Under the pieces are notes generated by a model. That model did no database searches. It was given only the letters and a program-made list of their open reading frames with translations, and was not told where the DNA came from. 64,000 nucleotides of DNA from Variovorax sp. SG517 (GTDB lineage: Bacteria > Pseudomonadota > Gammaproteobacteria > Burkholderiales > Burkholderiaceae_C), in assembly GCF_013376045.1 (NCBI RefSeq), contig NZ_JABMJG010000007.1:248001-312000 (forward strand), in the 5' to 3' direction. Positions 16,904 through 25,508 of this stretch are shown here, piece after piece. A program made the translations under genes and the position numbers. How positions within the stretch are numbered: position 1 is the stretch's first letter; each line of letters begins with the position of its first letter.

Positions 16904-17812
16904 TCAGGCTGCCCGACGCGGCGACGCGCCCGGCAGCTTCGCCACCCTTTCGGCGAGAAAGTCCACCAGCACGCGCACACGCTGCGGCTGGTGGCGGCGC
17001 GGCGCATACAGCAGGTGCATCTCCTGCGCGGGACCGGTGTGGCGGCCGAGCACGCGCACCAGCCGGCCCTGTGCGAGCAGGTCGGCCACCATCCAGGTGG
17101 GCTGCAGCGAGATGCCGGCGCCGCCGAGCACGGCATCGAGCATCGCCACCGCGTTGTTCACCCGGTAGCGGCTGCGCACGGGCACCGCGACGGGGCCTTC
17201 GGGGCCCTGCAGCAGCACGCCGTCATCGCCGGCCCCATAGCGCAGGTAGTCGTGCCCGAGCAGGTCCTGCGGCTTGCGCGGCTTGCCGCGTGCGGCGACG
17301 TAGTCCGGCGAGGCGACGAGTACGCGCGGCCACGAGCCCAGGTGGCGGGCGACAAGGTCGGGCGGCAGGGTTCCGCCCACGCGCAGCGAGACGTCGATGC
17401 GACCTTCCAGCGGATCGATGAAGCGGTCGTCCAGCACCAGCTCGAGTTCGATGTCGGGATGAAGGCCCAGGAACTCCAGCGCCATCGCGTTGAGGTGGCG
17501 CTGCCCCAGCGTCACCGGCGCGCTCATGCGCAGCAGGCCGCGCGGCTGCTGCACGCCTTCGCGCGCGTCGGACACCGCGTCGCCGTATTCCTCCAGCACC
17601 CGGCGGGCACGCTCGTGGAAGCGCTGGCCTTCCTCGGTGAGGCTCAGGCCGGCGGCGGTGCGGCGCAGCAGGCGCACGCCAAGGGAACGCTCCAGTCCGG
17701 CCACCAGCTTGCTGACGGTCGGCTGCGTGGTGCCGAGCGCGCGGGCCGCGCCAGAGAGGCTGCCCAGCTCCACGCTGTTCACGAAGGCTTCGAGGGCGCG
17801 CAGGGTGTCCAT
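16904..17812 (-). CDS. LysR-family transcriptional regulator
   Basis: 302-residue LTTR. The N-terminal winged helix (residues 1-60: MDTLRALEAFVNSVELGSLS, AARALGTTQPTVSKLVAGLE) is followed by the periplasmic-binding-like effector domain from about 90 (LRMSAPVTLGQRHL). It belongs to the CrgA/GcvA-like group by its C-terminal arrangement (GAGISLQPTWMVADLLAQGRLVRVL). It is divergent from the exported esterase at 17925, with 112 bases between them that hold three dyads, so it probably controls that gene and itself. Confidence 0.92.
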   Translation of the reverse strand: MDTLRALEAFVNSVELGSLSGAARALGTTQPTVSKLVAGLERSLGVRLLRRTAAGLSLTEEGQRFHERARRVLEEYGDAVSDAREGVQQPRGLLRMSAPVTLGQRHLNAMALEFLGLHPDIELELVLDDRFIDPLEGRIDVSLRVGGTLPPDLVARHLGSWPRVLVASPDYVAARGKPRKPQDLLGHDYLRYGAGDDGVLLQGPEGPVAVPVRSRYRVNNAVAMLDAVLGGAGISLQPTWMVADLLAQGRLVRVLGRHTGPAQEMHLLYAPRRHQPQRVRVLVDFLAERVAKLPGASPRRAA

Positions 17813-17828
17813 GGAGTATTCGAATGTG

Positions 17829-17907
17829 GAATGGCGTGGATGCCATTCTGCCGTCTACCCATCTTGATGGGCATGAATGAAAGTCGCGGCATCGCTTCGA
17901 CTTTCAT
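17829..17907. promoter_or_regulatory. Three dyads between LysR and esterase genes
   Basis: Dyad A is GAATGGC-N6-GCCATTC (17829-17848). Dyad B is CCCATC-TT-GATGGG (17858-17871). Dyad C has ten-base arms, ATGAAAGTCG (17877-17886) and CGACTTTCAT (17898-17907), with an 11-base loop. All three are perfect in their arms and lie between the two divergent starts. A and B fit LysR operator half-sites; C could be a further operator or an mRNA hairpin just before the esterase ribosome site. Confidence 0.6.
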
Positions 17908-17924
17908 CACCAGGATCCATCCCA

Positions 17925-19202
17925 ATGACCGCATCCACATTCGCCTCGGTACTGCGCCACGGCGCCCTCGCACTCACCCTGGCCGCCACGGCCGCCAGTT
18001 CGACGGCCGGCCCTGCCGCCACCTACTGGAGCCCGAGCTGGATGGCCAGCACGCAGCCCATCTGGGGCGGCGATTTCGTGCTGCCCTCGGGCCTGCCCTT
18101 CCAGTTCAACAGCCAGACCGTGCGGCAGGTCGCGCGCCTGAGCATCGGCGGCTCGCGGCTGCGCGTGGTGATCAGCAACGAAGGCGGCACGGCACCGCTG
18201 TATGTCGGCGCGGCGCGCGTGGCCCGGCATGCGGAAGGCTCCGGCGTCGTCGAGGGCAGCGACCGCGCGCTGCGCTTCGGCGGACAGGCCGATGCCACCG
18301 TCCCGCCCGGGGCGCGCCTCGTCAGCGACCCGGTCGACCTTGCCGTACCGGCACTGGGCGAAATTGCGGTGTCGATCTACCTGCCGCGGCCCAGCCAGCC
18401 CGCGGGCTTTCACTTCGACGCGCGCCAGACCGCCTACGTCGCCGACGGCGACCTGACCGGCGCGGCCCGCCTGCCCGCGTCGGCCACGCAATGGAGCACC
18501 CGCATATTCCTCAGCGGCCTGATCGTCGAGACGCAGCAGCCGCCAACCACCGTCGTCGCCCTCGGCGACTCGATCACCGACGGCAACGGCTCCACGCCCG
18601 GCGCCAACACCCGCTGGCCCGATGCGTTGGCCGAGCGGCTGGCCGGCCGGAACGTGGCGGTGCTCAACGCCGGCATCTCCGGCGCCCGCCTGCTGAAGGA
18701 CGGCATGGGCCGCGCGGGCCTGGAGCGCGCGGGCCGTGACGTGTTCGCCCAGCCGGGCGTGCGCGCCATGATCGTGCTGCTGGGCACCAACGACATCGGC
18801 TGGCCCGGCGGCCCCTTCGCGCCCGATGAACCCGCCATGCGCGCCGAGACCGTCATCCAGGGCCTGAAGCAGCTCGCGGAAATGGCCCATGCCCACAACG
18901 TGCGCATCGTGGCCGGCACCATTCCGCCGAACGAGCGGGCGCTGGAAGGCACGCCGCTCGAAGGCCACCACTCGCCCGCCAAGGACAAGGTGCGCCAGGC
19001 CGTGAACCGGTGGATCCGCGAAGGCGGCGCCTTCGACGCGGTGGCCGACTTCGACGCCCTGCTGCGCGACCCCGCACAGCCCTCGCGGCTGAAGGCTTCG
19101 ATGGACTCCGGCGACCACCTGCACCCGGGCGATGCCGGTTACAGGGCGATGGCCGCGTCCATCGATCTGGACGCCCTGCTCGGCACTCCCTCGCAGCCCT
19201 GA
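17925..19202 (+). CDS. Secreted SGNH/GDSL-family esterase
   Basis: 425-residue hydrolase starting at MTASTFASV (ATG 17925, AGGAT upstream); an in-frame ATG at 17877 falls inside a perfect hairpin and is less likely. The signal peptide ends near TAASSTAGPAAT (about residue 30). Residues 30-200 form an N-terminal beta-sandwich-like domain. The SGNH domain has GDSITDG (Ser, near 216), NAGISGAR (Gly block), LLGTNDIG (Asn block) and GDHLHPGDAGY (Asp/His, near 398). It is likely periplasmic or secreted, acting on acyl or acetyl esters; the substrate is unknown. Control by the divergent LysR is inferred. Confidence 0.9.
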   Translation: MTASTFASVLRHGALALTLAATAASSTAGPAATYWSPSWMASTQPIWGGDFVLPSGLPFQFNSQTVRQVARLSIGGSRLRVVISNEGGTAPLYVGAARVARHAEGSGVVEGSDRALRFGGQADATVPPGARLVSDPVDLAVPALGEIAVSIYLPRPSQPAGFHFDARQTAYVADGDLTGAARLPASATQWSTRIFLSGLIVETQQPPTTVVALGDSITDGNGSTPGANTRWPDALAERLAGRNVAVLNAGISGARLLKDGMGRAGLERAGRDVFAQPGVRAMIVLLGTNDIGWPGGPFAPDEPAMRAETVIQGLKQLAEMAHAHNVRIVAGTIPPNERALEGTPLEGHHSPAKDKVRQAVNRWIREGGAFDAVADFDALLRDPAQPSRLKASMDSGDHLHPGDAGYRAMAASIDLDALLGTPSQP

Positions 19203-19238
19203 GGAACCTTTTTCTCAAGGGTTTGAGACCTCCTCAAA

Positions 19239-19258
19239 TACTGTACATGCATACAGTA
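19239..19258. promoter_or_regulatory. LexA (SOS) box
   Basis: TACTGTACATGCATACAGTA has the CTGT-N8-ACAG core and matches the gammaproteobacterial SOS consensus closely; its arms are palindromic (TACTGTA / TACAGTA). It lies 47 bases upstream of the 75-aa ORF. TGTACA (19242-19247) inside the box and TAGAAT (19265-19270), 17 bases apart, make a plausible -35/-10, so LexA bound here would cover the -35. The gap 19203-19305 holds nothing else. Confidence 0.88.
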
Positions 19259-19305
19259 TTTCTCTAGAATTCGTCGTCTCCAAGAACAACATCGAGGCGA
19301 CGCCC

Positions 19306-19533
19306 ATGACCACCGCCAGTCCGCCTGCGCCCACCGCGCAGGTTCTTTTCTTCTCCAGGCTGCACCGGTTGCAGCCATCCCGCACCCGCACAGGCCGAGT
19401 CTCGACTTGGCCCTTCAAGGTGGCCCGCGACAAGGACCACGACGACGACGGGTCTGCCCGGGACGATATCCGCGCACACGCTGCGCGCGTCATCCGGACC
19501 ACGGCCGAGAGCTGGTGGCCGCCGGAATCCTGA
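19306..19533 (+). CDS. Predicted SOS-controlled small protein, 75 aa, unknown
   Basis: Short ORF starting MTTASPPAPTAQVLFFSRLH at ATG 19306, with a GAGG about eight bases before. It is the first gene after a near-perfect LexA box. It has no signal peptide or membrane helix. The N-terminus is Pro/Ala-rich, followed by a basic stretch (RLHRLQPSRTRTGR), an acidic patch (KDHDDDG), a predicted helix (ARDDIRAHAARVIRTTAE) and the ending WWPPES. No family is recognised. It is followed 21 bases later by the 2H phosphoesterase with its own AAGGAG, so the two are probably co-transcribed. A frame on the other strand is also open here, but the LexA promoter and ribosome site favour this one. Confidence 0.65.
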   Translation: MTTASPPAPTAQVLFFSRLHRLQPSRTRTGRVSTWPFKVARDKDHDDDGSARDDIRAHAARVIRTTAESWWPPES

Positions 19534-19554
19534 AACCACCCCAAGGAGCCCACC

Positions 19555-20076
19555 ATGACCGAGCGCAATCGACTTCTCGTCGGACTCTTCCCCACCACGC
19601 AGGTGCAGGCTGAAATCGAAGCGCACCGCAAGGACTGGTTGTGGCCGAAGGGCTGTTCCTTTCCACCCGTGGAACGCATGCATCTGACGCTGCAGTACCT
19701 CGATGACCAGCAGGGCCATGCCGAGCAGTGCCTGCGCACGGCGCTCGCCGCGGTGTCGATGCGGCCGCTGCAGCTCACGCTCGACAGCTCCTGCACATGG
19801 TCCAACGATGTCTCGGTGGTCCAGCCTTCGGAGCACGAAGGCCTGCGGCGCCTTCAGCACGACATCAGCCGCGCACTGGTGCAAGCCGGCTTTGCTCTGC
19901 GGATCGGCGAGCGGGGCTGGACGCCGCACATCACCATCGCGCGGAATTCCATGCACGCCGCGGCTCCCGGCTCGCTCAAACCCATCCGCTGGACCGCGAC
20001 GGAATTCCGCCTGGTCCGCTCGCACTTCACCTACCCGTTCCGCCACGAGCCGCTGGGCTCCTATCCACTGCACTGA
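19555..20076 (+). CDS. 2'-5' RNA ligase family protein (2H phosphoesterase)
   Basis: 173-residue member of the LigT/ThpR 2H phosphoesterase superfamily, which hydrolyses or forms 2',3'-cyclic or 2'-5' phosphodiesters of RNA ends. The two catalytic HxTx motifs are H43-L-T45-L and H125-I-T127-I. AAGGAG lies just before the ATG at 19555. It follows the SOS-box ORF by 21 bases and precedes a kinase-like gene by 32, suggesting a DNA-damage-inducible operon that handles RNA ends. Its actual substrate is unknown. Confidence 0.9.
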   Translation: MTERNRLLVGLFPTTQVQAEIEAHRKDWLWPKGCSFPPVERMHLTLQYLDDQQGHAEQCLRTALAAVSMRPLQLTLDSSCTWSNDVSVVQPSEHEGLRRLQHDISRALVQAGFALRIGERGWTPHITIARNSMHAAAPGSLKPIRWTATEFRLVRSHFTYPFRHEPLGSYPLH

Positions 20077-20108
20077 GGCCCGCGCGCATCCGGCGCTACA
20101 GTCTGCGG

Positions 20109-21122
20109 ATGCTGACGCCTCCCGACCTGCCGCACGACGCCATCGCACAGCACCTGGCCAGTGCCTACGAACTGCACGGCATCCGCGCCGAGTTCCTGCC
20201 TCTCGGCGCCGATGTGAACTCCGCGGTCTTTCGCATCCACGCGAACGACGGCACCACCTACTTCCTCAAGCTGCGCCGTGGTGGCTTCGACCAGGGCGTG
20301 GTCGCCGTGCCGGCCTTCCTGCGGCACGAGCGAGGCATCGAAGCGGTGATGGCGCCCTTGCCGACGACCAGTCACCAGTTGAGCGTGCAGGGCCATGGAT
20401 TCGACTGGGCGCTCTACCCCTTCTTCGACGGAAGCAGCGGCTTCGAACGCACACTGACCGACCGGCAGTGGATCGCGCTCGGCACCGCGCTGGGAGCCAT
20501 CCATCGCACAGAGCTGTCCGAATCGCTATCGGCCGCCCTTCTCCGCGAACGCTACGACCATCACTCGCGCGAGGGCGTGCGCCGCTACCAGCGGCGCTTC
20601 GTCAACGGTGTGAAGGGCGACGGCATCGTCGAACGCTTTCTCGCCTTCTGGGAAGAGCGCGCGGAAGAGATCGACACCGTCGTCTACCGCAGCGAGCAGC
20701 TCGCTTCCATCCTGCTCGAACGCCCGCCGCAGCTGATGCCGTGCCACTCCGACCTGCACGCAGGCAACGTGCTGCTCGGTGACAACGACCGCCTTGCCAT
20801 CGTCGACTGGGACACGCTCATCCTCGCCCCGAAGGAGCGCGACCTGATGTTCATCGGCGGCGGTGTGGGCCACGCCTGGAACCAAGCCCGGGAAGAGGCA
20901 CTGTTCTACGAGGGCTACGGCCAGCGGGATCTCGACCTGGTCGCCCTCGCCTACTACCGCTACGAGCGCATCGTGAAAGACCTGCTCGAGTATTGCGACC
21001 AGATGCTCGACCCCGCGGCCAGCACGCAAGACCGCGAAGAAGGCCTGCGCCAGATGCAGGAACAGTTCCTGCCCGATGACGTCGTCGCCATCGCGCACCG
21101 CAGCTACGACGACATCACCTGA
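20109..21122 (+). CDS. Aminoglycoside phosphotransferase-like kinase (APH(9)-like)
   Basis: 337-residue protein-kinase-fold small-molecule kinase. It shows an N-lobe with YFLKLRRGG (ATP-binding Lys, near 59), the catalytic loop MPCHSDLHAGNVLL (near 217-230) and the metal-binding AIVDWDTLILAPKERDLMFIG. The last motif is close to spectinomycin 9-phosphotransferases. The family also phosphorylates other hydroxylated small molecules, so antibiotic resistance is only one option. There is no ribosome site before ATG 20109; TACAGT lies six bases upstream, which would suit a leaderless start. It may also be read from the LexA promoter at 19242. Confidence 0.85.
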   Translation: MLTPPDLPHDAIAQHLASAYELHGIRAEFLPLGADVNSAVFRIHANDGTTYFLKLRRGGFDQGVVAVPAFLRHERGIEAVMAPLPTTSHQLSVQGHGFDWALYPFFDGSSGFERTLTDRQWIALGTALGAIHRTELSESLSAALLRERYDHHSREGVRRYQRRFVNGVKGDGIVERFLAFWEERAEEIDTVVYRSEQLASILLERPPQLMPCHSDLHAGNVLLGDNDRLAIVDWDTLILAPKERDLMFIGGGVGHAWNQAREEALFYEGYGQRDLDLVALAYYRYERIVKDLLEYCDQMLDPAASTQDREEGLRQMQEQFLPDDVVAIAHRSYDDIT

Positions 21123-21152
21123 TCGGGTCCGTGCCGGCGGGGCCAGGCTCCG

Positions 21153-22073
21153 TCAGATCAGCATGTCCTGCGCCTCGTCCTCGAAGCCCTCGACCGGCCG
21201 GGCCTTGGCCAGCGCCAGCCACACCGCGAACGGAATGCGCTCGAAGGCGCGGTGCACGGCCGCGCGCGCCACCACGAGGCGCTCGCCATCCAGCACCATC
21301 ACGCCGCACTCGGCCGGCACCTCCTCCGGCTTGGCGATGCAGCGCCCCTTAGCATCGTTGCCCAGCACGTACCAGCACTCGCCGCCCAGGTCGAGGTACG
21401 CAGCGCGCTTGTCGGGCTTGCGCAGGTCACCCAGCAGGTCGGCGCGGCTCACCTTCACCTCGTGCACGATGGGGTGCGCATAGGCTTCCACGGTGGTATT
21501 GCGGATCGAGAACACGTCGGGCCGCGCCATGCACCAGCGCGGCTTGCCGCCCTCTTCCAGCGGCGGCAGGCGGGCCCGCAGGCCCAGGCCGCGCCATGCG
21601 ATGCGGCCGCCGCGCGTCATCTCGCGCGCCACGCGCTCCACCAGCGCCTCGTGCGGCGACAGCGCCGCGCGGTTGACGGTGAGCGTGGTGGCGATGCGCG
21701 CGATGCCGGCGTCGGTCACGCGCAGCGTCTCATGTCCGTGCGCCGTGCGCACGCGCTCCAGGTAGCCGCCCGCGAGCAGTTCGACTTCGATGGTGTCGCA
21801 GCACGGCCAGCCGGCCGAGCGGTAGATCTCGCGCAGGCGCCGCGCATGCAGCTTGCCGAAGGGCACGGCCGTCTGCATCGGCGGTGGCGGGTCCACCACG
21901 GGCGGCGGAAAGCCGGGGTCGGTCACCGGCGGCTCGCCCGGCGGCGGATCGCCCTCCGGCGGCGGCATGGGCGGCTGCAATGGCGGAGGCAGGGGCACCG
22001 GCACGTCGGGCGCGGGTGGCGGTGGGCCGATGGGCATGGCAACGACAGGATCGAGAACGGCTGATTCGGACAT
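21153..22073 (-). CDS. Winged-helix protein with PD-(D/E)XK-like nuclease motif and proline-rich N-terminus
   Basis: 306-residue protein of no certain family. Residues 12-68 are an extreme proline-rich tract. Residues 70-130 look like a winged helix (FGKLHARRLREIYRSAGW, LLAGGYLERV, LRVTDAGIARIA). Residues 183-240 carry a PD-(D/E)XK-like pattern: RPD (D186), HEVKVSRADL (E205, K207), then KRAAYLDLGGECWYVLG, with E142 or E146 upstream as a possible helix Glu. This resembles the arrangement in the MmcB-type DNA-repair endonucleases, but homology is not proven. It lies 78 bases downstream of dnaE2 on the same strand, which suggests a role in the SOS response. Confidence 0.65.
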   Translation of the reverse strand: MSESAVLDPVVAMPIGPPPPAPDVPVPLPPPLQPPMPPPEGDPPPGEPPVTDPGFPPPVVDPPPPMQTAVPFGKLHARRLREIYRSAGWPCCDTIEVELLAGGYLERVRTAHGHETLRVTDAGIARIATTLTVNRAALSPHEALVERVAREMTRGGRIAWRGLGLRARLPPLEEGGKPRWCMARPDVFSIRNTTVEAYAHPIVHEVKVSRADLLGDLRKPDKRAAYLDLGGECWYVLGNDAKGRCIAKPEEVPAECGVMVLDGERLVVARAAVHRAFERIPFAVWLALAKARPVEGFEDEAQDMLI

Positions 22074-22151
22074 GGCAAAAGCAGGTTAGCGAAAAGCGGC
22101 GGAAGGCGCGAGGCATGGAACGTTCGGTTGCATCCGGTCTCTTCCCTCGCT

Positions 22152-25100
22152 TCAGTGAAAGTCCCGGCTCGTGTTGCTCTGCGCGAGCCGGCCCATGAGT
22201 GGCGTCAGGTCCTTGAAGCCGGTGGCGATCAGATGCTGCACCTTGCCGCCGCTGTCGTCGTCGCGTTGCCAGGTGCCCTGCACCGCGAGCAGGTGCGACT
22301 TGAGCAGCGGCTCGCGCCAGGCCTCGATGACGTGGCTCCAGACGATCACGTTGACGTTGCCGGTCTCGTCCTCCAGCGTGACGAAGATGGTGCCGTTGGC
22401 CGTCTGCGGGCGCTGCCGCCCCTTGACGATGCCGCAGGCGCGCGCTGTCTGCCCGCTGGGCAGCGAACGCAGCTCGGCCGCGCTCATGAGCTTCATGCGC
22501 GCAAGTCGCGGGCGCAGCAGCGCGAGCGGATGACGCCGCAGCGTGAGCCGCAGCGACGCGTAATCGCCCACGATCTCCTCGCCCTCGGACGCGGCCGGCA
22601 GCAGCAGCGCCTGCTCGTTGATCGGCACGCCCCGCAGCAGGGCCGGCGCGCGGCGCTGCGCGGTGGCGTCCCACACCTGCTGGCGCCGGTGGCCCGAGAG
22701 CGACATCAGCGCATCGGCCGCGGCCAGCGCGGCCATGTCCTTGCCGTCGAGTTCGGCGCGCAGGGCGAGGTCTTCGGTGCTCGTGAAAGGTGCCTGCGCG
22801 CGTGCTTCAAGCAGGCGCTTGACACCGCCTTCACTAAGGCTCGCGATGCGGTTCAGGCCCAGCCGCACCGCGGGCTGGTCCTCCCTGCCCAGGCGCTCGG
22901 CATAGCGCTCGTCGGTGCCGGCCGGCATGCGTGGAACATTGGGGTCGCGGGCTTCGAGCGTGGTGTCGAAATCGCTGCGCGTGACGTCGACCGGGCGCAC
23001 CTCCACGCCATGGCGGCGGGCGTCCTGCACCAGCTGCGAGGGGCTGTAGAAGCCCATCGGCTGCGAATCGAGCAGCGCGGCCAGGAAGCAGGCCGGCTCG
23101 TAGTTCTTGAGCCAGCTGCTCACCGTCACCAGCAGCGCGAAGCTGGCGGCGTGGCTTTCGGGAAAGCCGTAATCGCCGAAGCCCATGACCTGCTTGAAGA
23201 TGGCTTCGGCGAAGGCTTCCTTGTAGCCGTTGTCGACCATGCCGCGCACCAGCTTGTCATGAAATTTTCCGAGGCCGCCCTTGCGCTTCCATGCGGCCAT
23301 GGCTCTGCGCAGCTGATCTGCTTCGTCGGCTGTGAACCTGGCCGCGATCATGGCGATCTGCATCACCTGCTCCTGGAAGATCGGGATGCCCAGCGTGCGT
23401 TCCAGCGCCTCGCGCAGTTCCTCTTTTTCGTAGTGAATCGGCAAGCCCTTGCGCACCCGCTCCCGCTGCTTGAGATACGGATGCACCATGCCGCCCTGTA
23501 TGGGCCCCGGCCGCACGATGGCGACCTCGATCACCAGGTCTTCGTAGGTGAGCGGCTTCAGGCGCGGCAGCATCGACATCTGAGCGCGGCTCTCGATCTG
23601 GAACACGCCGATGGTGTCGGCGTCACAGATCATTTCGAACACCTTCGGATCGTCGCTGGGTATCTGATGCATCTCCAGCGCCGAGTTGCGCCAGCGGTTC
23701 ATGTGCTCCAGTCCGCGGCGGATCGCGCTGAGCATGCCGAGCGCGAGCACGTCGACCTTGAGCATGCCCATGGCTTCGAGGTCGTCCTTCTCCCACTGGA
23801 TGACGGAGCGATCCTTCATCGACGCCTTCTCCACCGGCACCAGCCGCGTGAGCTTGGTGTGCGTGAGCACGAAGCCGCCCACATGCTGGCTCAGATGGCG
23901 CGGAAAGCCCTTGAGCCGCTGCGTCATCTCGATCCAGTGCATCAGCTTGAGTTCGTCCTCTTCGACACCGACACGAGCAGCAGCCTGCCGCAGCTGCTCG
24001 CCGAGCACGGTGTCGTCGAACCAGTAGTGGTCCTTCGCGAATTCGTCGATCAACCGCTCGTCGATGCCGATGGCCTTGCCCACGTCGCGCAATGCGCTGC
24101 GGGAGCGGTAGCAGATGACGACGGCGGCGATGGCTGCGCGATGGCGGCCGTACTTCTCGTAGATGTACTGGATGACCTTCTCGCGCTCCTGATGCTCGAA
24201 ATCGACGTCGATGTCGGGTGGTTCACGGCGCTCGCGGCTGAGGAAGCGCTCGAACAGCAGGTGCCCCTTGGCCGGATCGATCGCCGTGATGCCAAGGCAA
24301 AAGCAGACCGCCGAGTTGGCCGACGAGCCACGCCCCTGGCAAAGAATGTTCTTCGAGCGGGCGAAGCGCACGATGTCTTCCACGGTGAGGAAGAACATCT
24401 CGTATTTGAGCTCGATGATGATGTCGAGCTCTTTCTGTACCTGTGCCTGTACCTTCTCGGGAATACCGCCTGGATAGCGATTCCGCGCGCCTTCCCACGT
24501 CTTTCGCACCAGCGTCTGCGCTGGCGTCTCGTCGTTGCCCAGGTTTTCCAGCGGGTACTTGTAGTTCTCCCGGATCACCTCCGGATCGAACCTGCACCGT
24601 TCCATCACCACCAGCGTGTTGTCCAGCATCTGCGAGAGATACAGCTCGGCCAGCCGCACGCGCTGCCGCAGGTGCCGCTCGGCGTTCGACTGCAGTGCAA
24701 AGCCGCACTCGGCGACCGTCTTGCCCTCCCGCACGGCTGTCAGAACGTCGTGCAGCGGCTTGCACGAGCGCGCATGCATGTGCACGTCGCCGGCAGCCAC
24801 CAGCGGCACGCCCGCGTCCTCGCCCGCTTGCATCAGCGTCACGAGCCAGAGGTCGTCGTCGAGTTCGTTGAACAGTTCAACCGCCAGCCAGAGGTTCTCG
24901 CCGTACAGCGCCTTGGCAGCCAGCAGGTCTTCGTGCAGCGTGGCCGTATCCATCGCGCCGCCGGGGTTGCGATTCGGTACAAGGAGAACCTGGCAATGCT
25001 GCAGCGACGCCACGTCGCTTTCTTCCCAGCTCACGCGGTACTCGCCCTTGGGCAGCTCGGTGTTGCGAGCGGCGGTGATGAACTCGCAGAGGTTGCCCCA

Positions 25101-25508
25101 GCCCTCGGTGTCGTTCGCGATCACCACGAGCCTGAAGCGCTCGAAGCGGAACTCGCTGCCGAACAGCAGGCGGAAATCGGCGTTGCGCGGGATTGGCAGC
25201 TCGTCAGGACAGCTCCTCGCGTAGTCGTCGATCTTTTTCTCCATGTCGCGCAGGCACACATGCGCCCGCACGATGCCGGCCACGGAGCATTCGTCGGTGA
25301 TGGCCAGCGCCTTGTAGCCGAGCTGGTAGGCCCGGTCCACGATGTCCTCCGGCGTCGAGGCACCGCGCTGGAAGCTGAAGTTGGTCAGGCAGTGCAGCTC
25401 CGCGTAGTCGGGCAAGTCGAACGAAGGCGGCTTGCGCAGCGGCACCGGCAGCGCATGCACCTTGGCGGGCTGCCGCCTGCTTTCCTGCTTGCCGCTCAGC
25501 TCAGGCAT
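22152..25508 (-). CDS. dnaE2: Error-prone DNA polymerase DnaE2 (ImuC)
   Basis: Alpha-subunit-like C-family polymerase used for damage-induced mutagenesis with ImuA and ImuB. It has 1118 residues from ATG 25508, which overlaps the imuB stop (ATGCCTGA). The PHP domain begins at YAELHCLTNFSFQRGAS, where replicative-type metal His residues are partly replaced. The catalytic core has GRGSSANSAVCF and PPDIDVDFEH (two catalytic Asp), then the OB-fold part near ACGIVKGRQRPQTANGTIF. The ending is SNTSRDFH. It is the last gene of the imuA-imuB-dnaE2 unit and is expected to be LexA-controlled from 27663-27682. Confidence 0.95.
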   Translation of the reverse strand: MPELSGKQESRRQPAKVHALPVPLRKPPSFDLPDYAELHCLTNFSFQRGASTPEDIVDRAYQLGYKALAITDECSVAGIVRAHVCLRDMEKKIDDYARSCPDELPIPRNADFRLLFGSEFRFERFRLVVIANDTEGWGNLCEFITAARNTELPKGEYRVSWEESDVASLQHCQVLLVPNRNPGGAMDTATLHEDLLAAKALYGENLWLAVELFNELDDDLWLVTLMQAGEDAGVPLVAAGDVHMHARSCKPLHDVLTAVREGKTVAECGFALQSNAERHLRQRVRLAELYLSQMLDNTLVVMERCRFDPEVIRENYKYPLENLGNDETPAQTLVRKTWEGARNRYPGGIPEKVQAQVQKELDIIIELKYEMFFLTVEDIVRFARSKNILCQGRGSSANSAVCFCLGITAIDPAKGHLLFERFLSRERREPPDIDVDFEHQEREKVIQYIYEKYGRHRAAIAAVVICYRSRSALRDVGKAIGIDERLIDEFAKDHYWFDDTVLGEQLRQAAARVGVEEDELKLMHWIEMTQRLKGFPRHLSQHVGGFVLTHTKLTRLVPVEKASMKDRSVIQWEKDDLEAMGMLKVDVLALGMLSAIRRGLEHMNRWRNSALEMHQIPSDDPKVFEMICDADTIGVFQIESRAQMSMLPRLKPLTYEDLVIEVAIVRPGPIQGGMVHPYLKQRERVRKGLPIHYEKEELREALERTLGIPIFQEQVMQIAMIAARFTADEADQLRRAMAAWKRKGGLGKFHDKLVRGMVDNGYKEAFAEAIFKQVMGFGDYGFPESHAASFALLVTVSSWLKNYEPACFLAALLDSQPMGFYSPSQLVQDARRHGVEVRPVDVTRSDFDTTLEARDPNVPRMPAGTDERYAERLGREDQPAVRLGLNRIASLSEGGVKRLLEARAQAPFTSTEDLALRAELDGKDMAALAAADALMSLSGHRRQQVWDATAQRRAPALLRGVPINEQALLLPAASEGEEIVGDYASLRLTLRRHPLALLRPRLARMKLMSAAELRSLPSGQTARACGIVKGRQRPQTANGTIFVTLEDETGNVNVIVWSHVIEAWREPLLKSHLLAVQGTWQRDDDSGGKVQHLIATGFKDLTPLMGRLAQSNTSRDFH

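Noticed and set aside
19264..20148. 294-codon minus-strand open frame over the 75-aa ORF and 2H gene
   Set aside because: The plus-strand 2H motifs, AAGGAG site and LexA promoter all support the opposite strand.
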